In this document: piece by piece, positions 7,436 through 11,721 of the stretch
How positions within the stretch are numbered: position 1 is the first letter of the stretch
How the letters are laid out: every line of letters begins with the position of its first letter
DNA from: Pseudomonadota bacterium
GTDB lineage: Bacteria > Desulfobacterota > Desulfobulbia > Desulfobulbales > DAOVYS01
NCBI GenBank assembly: GCA_030635485.1
Contig: DAOVYS010000057.1
Location: 1 to 11,721, forward strand
DNA length: 11,721 nucleotides
Reading direction: 5' to 3'
Made by a program: the position numbers and the translations under genes
Notes under the pieces: generated by a model
The model's input: only the letters and a program-made list of their open reading frames with translations
What the model was told of the DNA's origin: nothing
Database searches by the model: none

Positions 7436-7473
7436 AAAAGGAGCCTCACCTGACTGGGTAAAGGCTCCTTTTT
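7436..7473 (+). terminator. Intrinsic terminator of groESL
   Basis: AAAAGGAGCCT (7436-7446) pairs perfectly over 11 bp with AGGCTCCTTTT (7462-7472) around a 15-nt loop, and the T-run continues to 7473. The A-tract on the left arm means it may work in both directions. Confidence 0.9.
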
Positions 7474-7532
7474 CGTTTGCGGATCAGGCGAGGCATCTGT
7501 GACGCAGTTATGCCCAATCAGGTATTTTTATA

Positions 7533-7563
7533 TTGACAATTTCGGTAAAATTTACCATATAAC
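7533..7563 (+). promoter_or_regulatory. tRNA-Met promoter with palindrome in its spacer
   Basis: A perfect TTGACA (7533-7538) is followed 19 bp later by TATAAC (7558-7563), placing the start near 7570, about 10 nt before the tRNA. The spacer contains GGTAAA-A-TTTACC (7544-7556), a 13-bp palindrome ending just before the -10 box. That position would suit a repressor, which is unexpected for a housekeeping tRNA. The palindrome could also be chance in AT-rich DNA. Confidence 0.7.
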
Positions 7564-7579
7564 AAGACTTTTCAGTCAC

Positions 7580-7656
7580 GGCGATGTAGCTCAGCTGGTT
7601 AGAGCGCACGGCTCATATCCGTGGTGTCCGGGGTTCAAGTCCCTGCATCGCCACCA
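7580..7656 (+). tRNA. tRNA-Met (CAT anticodon), probably elongator
   Basis: This is a full 77-nt cloverleaf with encoded CCA. The acceptor GGCGATG (7580-7586) pairs with CATCGCC (7646-7652), the D-arm has GCTC/GAGC, and the anticodon stem CACGG/CCGTG closes the loop CTCATAT with CAT at 7614-7616. The T-loop is TTCAAGT, the discriminator A is at 7653 and CCA is 7654-7656. The G1-C72 pair argues against initiator tRNA. A CAT anticodon could also belong to tRNA-Ile2 (lysidine-modified); I favour elongator Met by overall resemblance, without proof. Its 3' end is the target of the small insertion that follows. Confidence 0.93.
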
Positions 7657-7700
7657 TTTTTTCAATTGTTCTGGGTACTTAGCGGTACTTGGTTTATCTT

Positions 7701-7753
7701 AAAACCCCTTAATTGTTGCTGGTTTAACGGCTGGGACATTAAGGGGTTTTTTT
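7701..7753 (+). terminator. Intrinsic terminator after tRNA-Met, carried by the island
   Basis: AAAACCCCTTAAT (7701-7713) pairs perfectly over 13 bp with ATTAAGGGGTTTT (7738-7750), followed by T to 7753. It begins 45 nt after the tRNA CCA. If the island model is right, the insert brought its own terminator for the tRNA transcript, and the one at 8904-8955 is the original. Confidence 0.85.
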
Positions 7754-7782
7754 ATGCCTTATGTTGTTGTTTTTTCAGGTCG

Positions 7783-7815
7783 GTGTCACATAAGTGTCAC
7801 ACTAATGCCACACTA
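7783..7815 (+). repeat. Three 11-bp iterons (GTGTCACAYWA-like)
   Basis: GTGTCACATAA (7783-7793), GTGTCACACTA (7794-7804) and ATGCCACACTA (7805-7815) are head-to-tail 11-bp units, the third diverging at two of the first four bases. Exact one-turn spacing puts every copy on the same face of the helix. Related copies occur only near the other end of the island, which suggests arm-type recombinase sites instead of a plasmid origin. Confidence 0.65.
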
Positions 7816-7822
7816 TGAGAGG

Positions 7823-7858
7823 TGATCATGCTATAAAATAGTGGACAGTTGATCATGC
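7823..7858 (+). repeat. TGATCATGC direct repeat pair
   Basis: TGATCATGC occurs at 7823-7831 and 7850-7858, 27 bp apart. An inverted pair, CACTAT (7811-7816) and ATAGTG (7838-7843), overlaps this area. They lie between the iterons and the end of the toxin gene; accessory protein sites are possible but unproven. Confidence 0.35.
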
Positions 7859-7896
7859 CGGTTACTGGCCCCGCCCCATAATAATTTTACAATTTG

Positions 7897-8226
7897 TTAA
7901 AACGCACCCAGCAATCTTCGTTGGAGGAGTGTTTGCATGTCACGACGGCCATCTACAATTAGGTATACATAAACATTTTCATTATCAATTCGATAAATGA
8001 TGCGATAAGGTTTGAAAGATATTTGACGGTAGTCTCGAATCCCTAGGGACTGAAGTTCTTTAGGGTACACACCCCTTTCTGGCAATTCACTCAAGCTGAC
8101 AAATTTTTTCTCAATCTGGTCAAGTACATAATCTGCTTTTTGGGGTGAGTCATGTTCTGATATATATGTGTAGATATCTTCGAGGTCGATTACAGCGGCT
8201 TCTGTGAGTAGAACAGTGAAAGTCAC
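7897..8226 (-). CDS. RelE/ParE family toxin
   Basis: This 109-residue toxin belongs to the RelE/ParE superfamily of type II systems. It has the N-terminal helical pair (LTEAAVIDLEDIYTYISEH, then a KADYVLDQIEKKF helix), the turn LSELPERGVYPKEL, and the core strands IRDYRQISFKPYRIIYRI (63-80) and VYVYLIVDGRRDM (85-97). Basic residues Arg64, Arg67, Lys72, Arg75 and Arg94/95 are those expected in this fold. Family members are ribosome-dependent mRNA endonucleases (RelE) or gyrase inhibitors (ParE), and the sequence alone does not settle which. The start is GTG at 8226, overlapping the antitoxin stop by one base (TAGTG), which implies translational coupling that keeps toxin below antitoxin. It is the last gene of a two-gene leftward operon inside the mini-island. 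Confidence 0.88.
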   Translation of the reverse strand: MTFTVLLTEAAVIDLEDIYTYISEHDSPQKADYVLDQIEKKFVSLSELPERGVYPKELQSLGIRDYRQISFKPYRIIYRIDNENVYVYLIVDGRRDMQTLLQRRLLGAF

Positions 8227-8501
8227 TATATTGACTCCTTTCCTTTGCGAAGACGGTTAGTTGCATCGGTAGCGGAAACTACTTTACCTTCTTCAATCTG
8301 CCGATTGCCAAGAGCAAGAATTTTCAGTAGTGCTATAGTTTCCTGAGTTTCCTCGAAACTCTTAATATCCTGGATGACGACTTTAGCTTCACCGTTTTGG
8401 GTAATGATGAGTGGATCTCCTTCATCTCCCAAATTCCTAATTATTTGTGCTGCATGGGATTTTAGATAGCTGATTGGTTTAATTTGTTTGGACAATCTCA
8501 T
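8226..8501 (-). CDS. Phd/YefM family antitoxin
   Basis: This 91-residue protein has the Phd/YefM N-terminal DNA-binding fold: KQIKPISYLKSHAAQIIRNL (5-24), then PLIITQNGEAKVVIQDIKSFEE (30-51). A helical C-terminal tail (about 54-91) would wrap and neutralise the toxin. Such antitoxins bind their own promoter, alone or with the toxin, and are degraded by cellular proteases under stress. The ATG has an excellent ribosome binding site, AAGGAGGTGA (8514-8505 on this strand), far stronger than that of the toxin, which fits the need for antitoxin excess. The pairing of a Phd/YefM antitoxin with a RelE/ParE toxin is a common combination. The promoter with a palindromic operator lies immediately upstream. 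Confidence 0.88.
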   Translation of the reverse strand: MRLSKQIKPISYLKSHAAQIIRNLGDEGDPLIITQNGEAKVVIQDIKSFEETQETIALLKILALGNRQIEEGKVVSATDATNRLRKGKESI

Positions 8502-8515
8502 AGGTCACCTCCTTG

Positions 8516-8560
8516 ATAGTTATAAGAACTATATTAAGACTAAATTTAGTCCGATGTCAA
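8516..8560 (-). promoter_or_regulatory. Autoregulated promoter/operator of the toxin-antitoxin operon
   Basis: Reading leftward, a perfect TTGACA (8560-8555) is followed by the -10-like TAATAT (8536-8531) at 18 bp spacing. The spacer is filled by the perfect 14-bp palindrome GACTAAATTTAGTC (8538-8551). A second inverted repeat, ATAGTT (8516-8521) with AACTAT (8527-8532), overlaps the -10 box. Two operators covering the polymerase site fit the autorepression known for Phd/YefM systems. Confidence 0.7.
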
Positions 8561-8618
8561 TGCAAATTTCTAACCCTTTGATAATCAGCCATGCTAAAAC
8601 TATTTCTGTAAACACATG

Positions 8619-8768
8619 GTGTCACAGAAGTGTGGAACACTTGGTGTGATTAAATTTCGTGAATGGGACTTGAATTGAGGTTAAAATTATCCCGAAGTTC
8701 ATATGGTTAAAACAGTAAAAAAAATCAGCATCCGGTGTCACACAAAATGTCACACTCCGGTGTCCAAC
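8619..8768 (+). repeat. Right-end clusters of GTGTCACAC repeats
   Basis: Cluster one: GTGTCACAG (8619-8627), then GTGTGGAAC (8630-8638) 11 bp on, then GTGTGAT (8644-8650). Cluster two: GTGTCACAC (8735-8743), ATGTCACAC (8747-8755) and GTGTCCAAC (8760-8768), 12 and 13 bp apart. They share their consensus with the 7783-7815 iterons and the same orientation. Between and around them (8561-8618, 8651-8734, 8769-8839) I see no gene or other structure. Confidence 0.6.
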
Positions 8769-8839
8769 TTTAGCAATTTTCCGTGAACGACAAAAGCAAA
8801 AGAGGCATAGAAATCAATATGTTATGTGAAGTTCGGTGG

Positions 8840-8863
8840 AGGTTCCCTGCATTGCCACCATTT
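8840..8863 (+). other. Degenerate copy of the tRNA-Met 3' end (att site)
   Basis: TCCCTGCATTGCCACCATTT (8844-8863) matches 7640-7659 at 19 of 20 positions; the one change is C7649 to T8853. Just upstream, AGGTT (8840-8844) resembles the T-arm if four bases (AAGT) were deleted. No other part of a tRNA lies nearby, so it is a duplicated end and not a broken gene. It marks the right boundary of the mini-island. Confidence 0.7.
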
Positions 8864-8903
8864 GGTTGTTGGGTGTCAGTAATTTCAACACCTTACGCCA
8901 TAT

Positions 8904-8955
8904 AAAAAACCTCCGATGAACCAGTGGTACACAAACTGGTACATCGGAGGTTTTT
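8904..8955 (+). terminator. Long bidirectional terminator, probable original tRNA-Met terminator
   Basis: AAAAACCTCCGATG (8905-8918) pairs perfectly over 14 bp with CATCGGAGGTTTTT (8942-8955). Inside is a second stem, CCAGT (8921-8925) with ACTGG (8935-8939). A- and T-tracts on both sides should let it act on both strands. Its stem starts 45 nt after the duplicated CCA, the same distance as the island terminator from the intact tRNA. Confidence 0.85.
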
Positions 8956-9032
8956 CTTTTTTTCCGTTCCCCTCCTTTTTCCAAACGTAGTATCATTTTC
9001 TATTGCGATAATATCGTCATTCTGTATCCTTT

Positions 9033-9159
9033 AATTATAGGTAACTATTCAGCAGCACTCCCCATAGGAAGACGATCAGGTCGTCCACAGCATACTGATG
9101 TATAGCTGATCAACCTGCCAGCCTCCCTATGAAGCGCTGCTGAATAGTTACAAGTATAG
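9033..9159. mobile_element. MITE-like element, 111 bp, IS66-type ends, with target duplication
   Basis: The element spans 9041-9151. Its ends are the perfect 16-bp inverted repeat GTAACTATTCAGCAGC (9041-9056) and its reverse complement (9136-9151), with further partial match (CATAGG) inside a short gap. It is flanked by AATTATAG (9033-9040) and AAGTATAG (9152-9159), an 8-bp duplication with one mismatch. IS66-family elements have ends starting GTAA and make 8-bp duplications, so this is probably a non-autonomous derivative. An inner hairpin (GACGA 9071-9075, TCGTC 9081-9085) adds structure. It has no coding capacity. The flanks 8956-9032 and 9160-9166 show nothing else firm, apart from a weak promoter-like pair (TTGCGA 9003, TATCCT 9025). 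Confidence 0.7.
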
Positions 9160-9166
9160 TGCGAAT

Positions 9167-9197
9167 TTTACTTCCCTGATTGATTCAGGGAAGTAAA
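9167..9197. promoter_or_regulatory. Perfect 13-bp hairpin upstream of the sensor kinase
   Basis: TTTACTTCCCTGA (9167-9179) pairs perfectly with TCAGGGAAGTAAA (9185-9197) around a 5-nt loop. A T7 run occurs only 14 nt later (9212-9218), too far for a classic terminator, although weak termination is possible. It sits 45 bp before the kinase start and could be an operator or a leader hairpin. Confidence 0.5.
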
Positions 9198-9241
9198 CTA
9201 GAGATCTATTCTTTTTTTGCCGATCTACGGGGGGGCGAATT

Positions 9242-11721
9242 ATGGCTCAACATGATCAATATACTATCCTAAACAACATCAGTGATTCCGTTCTTATTAT
9301 AGATCAGGACTATACGATTGTTTTTGTCAATCAACATTTTGGGGAGCTATGCGACGTACCCGTTGAAAAGCTGGTCGGAGAAAAATGCTATCAAATCCAC
9401 CACCATTCTCCATTTCCCTGTGCCGAAAAATGTATCCCTGCAAAAGAGTGCGTGCATAAGCAAGTTTTTGCTATAGGCCTTCCCATTTGTGTCAGCCACC
9501 ATCATATAATGCCGGACGGGACAAAAAGATTTTTACAGATCTCCGCTTCTCCTGTCAAAGATAAAAATGGTGCTGTTGTTCGGCTAATTACTATCATAAA
9601 GGATTTAACAGCGAAGGAAGAACTGCGAGAAGCCCTTGATGCAGCCCTTTTAGAACATGAGACCATATTGAACAATGCTCCATTTTCTGTCTCTTATCTC
9701 GACCGTGAGATGCGGATAATCAATATTAACCCCCTCATGGAACGACTCGTCGGCTATAAATCTGAAGAGGTGAAGGGCAGGCATTGTTATGACGTCTGGG
9801 GGCAGTATGCCAATGATGACACCAAAAAAGGAAAAGAAAGAACATGTGATGCCTGCAAATCGCAATATGCAATGGTAGACGGGCGGACGTATACCTTTGA
9901 GAGAAAGGTCGGAGACAGGTATATTGAGGTCACGGCTAGCCCGGTCAAAGATAAGAATGGTTATATTATCGGAGTACTGGAGTGCGGAAACGATATCACA
10001 GAACGTAAGTTGACGGAAAAGGCATTACACGAGAGAGAGTCCCTCTATAACTATCTCTACAACAATCTAAGCGATGCTGCATTTATAATTGATTTTAAAG
10101 GTCATTTCCTGGATGTTAACGAAATTACCCGGAAACGCCTTGGATACAGCCAGGATGAGTTCCTGGAGATGACGCTGGAGAAAATAAATGCTCCGGAATA
10201 TGTGCAAGGTATCAAAACGCGAATACGTGACGTGCAGGAAAAAGGGAATCTTTTTTTTGAAATAGTTCATATTACAAAAGATGGAACTCGTATCCCCACC
10301 GAGATAAGCACCAATCTGATCCAGTTTCACGGTAATCCTGCCATATTGGCCTTGGCCCGGGATATCAGCGACCGGAAAGAAGCTGAAGATGAGCTTGTCA
10401 GGGCGAAGGAGGCATGGGAAAGCACATTTAATGAGATGAGTGACATTGTCACTATTCAGGACAAAAACATGCGCATTGTCCAGGCCAATAAAGCGGCGCA
10501 TGATTTTTTTGAAGTTGATTACGGTGATCTTGTCGGTAAATACTGTTATGACGTCTTTCGCGGTCTAACTGAACCGTGCCACGGATGTCCTTTGGTTGAA
10601 ACGCTTCAGGATATAGCTCACCATTCGGAAATAATTAAACATGAGAACCTGGACAAAATATTTTTGGTGTCCTCCTCCTCAATCACAGATAAGAATGGTA
10701 ACATTCAATATCTTATCCACATAGCCAAAGACATTACGGAACAGAAACGGCTTGAGGAAGAGCTTTCTCAGGCCCACAAGATGGAAGCCATCGGCACCCT
10801 GGCCGGTGGTATTGCCCATGATTTCAACAACATACTTTCTGCTATTATCGGCTTTACCGAACTTGCAAAAATGGAGTTGGAAGATGACAGCAGAGCTGCT
10901 GCCGATCTTTCAGAGGTGTTGCGGGCATCAAAAAGGGCTACAGGGCTTGTCAAGCAGATATTGATGTTCAGCCGCAAAGGGGCGCATAAACGTGAGAAAC
11001 TGAAACCATATCTCATAGTTAAGGAGGCTCTTAAACTGATGAGGGCATCTTTGCCGACAACCCTGAAGATACAAGAGAATATTGACCCTGAAAGCGGCAC
11101 AATTTTGGCTGATCCGACCACGATTCATCAAGTTATGGTCAACCTCTGCACTAATGCTCTTCATGCCATGGAAGAGGAGACCGGGACTTTAAAAGTCACC
11201 CTGGTACGCCGGATATTAAGTGCTGACGATGTGTTGGGGCATCCTGGTGTTTCACCCGGTCCGTTTATTGAACTCTCAGTCAGTGATACCGGTTGCGGTA
11301 TGGATAAACAAACGCAGCAACGAATTTTTGAACCCTATTTTACCACTAAAGCAACAGGCAAAGGAACCGGTCTGGGCCTGGCCGTAGTTCTTGGTGTTGT
11401 CCAGGATCACGGAGGAATGATCACGGTTGATAGCGAACTTGGAAAAGGAACGACCTTTCATGTCTACTTTCCGGCAATAATTAAAGAGGTCAAAACGCCT
11501 GTTAAAGCTGAAAAAGTAAAACCGTTGCCCACCGGAACCGAGAGGATTCTGGTTGTTGACGATGAAACTCCAATTATCGCCCTTCAGAAAGCCGTACTTT
11601 CCCGTCTTGGTTATACTGTTACGGTAAAGAGCAGCAGCGAAGAAGCGCTTAAGGTATTTAAGAACGATCCCAACAGTTTTGACCTTCTCATAACCGATCA
11701 AACAATGCCTGTTTTGTCCGG
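9242..11721 (+). CDS. Hybrid sensor histidine kinase with four PAS domains (3' truncated by window)
   Basis: An open frame of 826 codons runs off the window end. No membrane span is seen, so it is probably a cytosolic sensor. Four PAS domains lie near residues 5-123, 140-256, 268-378 and 391-502. HisKA follows (511-580) with the phosphoacceptor His526 in GGIAHDFNNIL, then HATPase_c with N-box Asn634/Asn638, DTGCGM (682-687) and GKGTGLGLA (706-714). A receiver domain starts at about 767, with acidic Asp773/Asp774 and phosphoacceptor Asp819 in LLITDQTMP. PAS 1, 2 and 4 share a Cys pattern: GEKCY plus Cys60/64/70, GRHCY plus CDAC (202-205), and GKYCYDVF plus PCHGCP (445-450). This may bind a metal or sense redox. 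The start ATG follows a G7 run (9229-9235) by 6 nt, and an in-frame stop lies at 9194. No partner gene is in view, so the output is unknown. Confidence 0.93.
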   Translation, partial: MAQHDQYTILNNISDSVLIIDQDYTIVFVNQHFGELCDVPVEKLVGEKCYQIHHHSPFPCAEKCIPAKECVHKQVFAIGLPICVSHHHIMPDGTKRFLQISASPVKDKNGAVVRLITIIKDLTAKEELREALDAALLEHETILNNAPFSVSYLDREMRIININPLMERLVGYKSEEVKGRHCYDVWGQYANDDTKKGKERTCDACKSQYAMVDGRTYTFERKVGDRYIEVTASPVKDKNGYIIGVLECGNDITERKLTEKALHERESLYNYLYNNLSDAAFIIDFKGHFLDVNEITRKRLGYSQDEFLEMTLEKINAPEYVQGIKTRIRDVQEKGNLFFEIVHITKDGTRIPTEISTNLIQFHGNPAILALARDISDRKEAEDELVRAKEAWESTFNEMSDIVTIQDKNMRIVQANKAAHDFFEVDYGDLVGKYCYDVFRGLTEPCHGCPLVETLQDIAHHSEIIKHENLDKIFLVSSSSITDKNGNIQYLIHIAKDITEQKRLEEELSQAHKMEAIGTLAGGIAHDFNNILSAIIGFTELAKMELEDDSRAAADLSEVLRASKRATGLVKQILMFSRKGAHKREKLKPYLIVKEALKLMRASLPTTLKIQENIDPESGTILADPTTIHQVMVNLCTNALHAMEEETGTLKVTLVRRILSADDVLGHPGVSPGPFIELSVSDTGCGMDKQTQQRIFEPYFTTKATGKGTGLGLAVVLGVVQDHGGMITVDSELGKGTTFHVYFPAIIKEVKTPVKAEKVKPLPTGTERILVVDDETPIIALQKAVLSRLGYTVTVKSSSEEALKVFKNDPNSFDLLITDQTMPVLS

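Larger units (their letters stand above)
7657..8863. mobile_element. Miniature tRNA-Met-bounded island without recombinase
   Basis: The last 20 bp of the tRNA region (7640-7659) recur at 8844-8863 with one mismatch. The roughly 1.2 kb between holds a toxin-antitoxin pair, one terminator and three clusters of GTGTCACAC-like repeats, two near the right end and one near the left. This is the footprint of site-specific integration at a tRNA T-arm: intact tRNA, insert, duplicated 3' end, then host DNA. No integrase or excisionase is encoded, so it is either a decayed remnant or a cis-mobilisable element that depends on a recombinase elsewhere. The DNA looks more AT-rich than groEL. Confidence 0.6.

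Noticed and set aside
6955..7449. Long minus-strand frames inside groEL
   Set aside because: Shadows of the groEL coding frame; the Gly/Met-rich tail reads as His- or Pro-rich on the other strand.
7499..7818. Two short forward open frames overlapping the tRNA
   Set aside because: They are read through the tRNA-Met, its promoter and the terminator, and encode nothing protein-like.
7783..8768. GTGTCACAC repeats as a CRISPR array
   Set aside because: Units are only 9-11 bp, without spacers of regular length, and no cas genes are present.
8814..8996. 60-residue minus-strand open frame
   Set aside because: It spans the duplicated tRNA end and the terminator hairpin; no ribosome binding site and no family resemblance.

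Overview
The window looks like chromosomal DNA of a Gram-negative anaerobe, most likely a Desulfobacterota (deltaproteobacterial, Desulfobacterales-like) species. The basis is protein style: a long KamA-type radical SAM enzyme, a multi-PAS hybrid histidine kinase with Cys-rich PAS domains, and an IlvE and GroEL of proteobacterial type. No 16S rRNA is present, so the taxonomy is inference.

Layout. Bases 1-303 appear to be the end of an integrated element: tandem GTAGAC repeats, an inverted repeat, then a 45-bp copy of the 3' half of a tRNA-Pro that lacks its 5' half. Host DNA resumes at 304 with a leftward two-gene operon: an AI-2E/UPF0118-family membrane protein, then a 751-residue KamA-family aminomutase. 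The aminomutase's substrate-pocket residues look like those of glutamate, not lysine, 2,3-aminomutase. A divergent promoter region separates this operon from ilvE. Next come groES and groEL, with a structured intergenic spacer and a strong terminator, and then a tRNA-Met(CAT) with its own promoter.

The 3' end of that tRNA is repeated, slightly degraded, about 1.2 kb downstream. The DNA between the two copies (7657-8863) holds only a Phd/YefM-RelE/ParE toxin-antitoxin pair, a terminator, and clusters of GTGTCACAC direct repeats near both ends. No recombinase gene is present. This resembles a miniature tRNA-targeted integrative element that would have to be moved in trans, and it is the most unusual unit in the window. 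To its right are another terminator, a 111-bp MITE with IS66-like GTAA ends and a near-perfect 8-bp target duplication, and a hairpin. A long hybrid histidine kinase follows, cut by the window edge in its receiver domain.

The core genes (ilvE, groESL, tRNA) are housekeeping. The flanks are accessory: two tRNA-associated attachment sites, a toxin-antitoxin module, a MITE and a sensor kinase, all typical of a recombination-prone chromosomal site.
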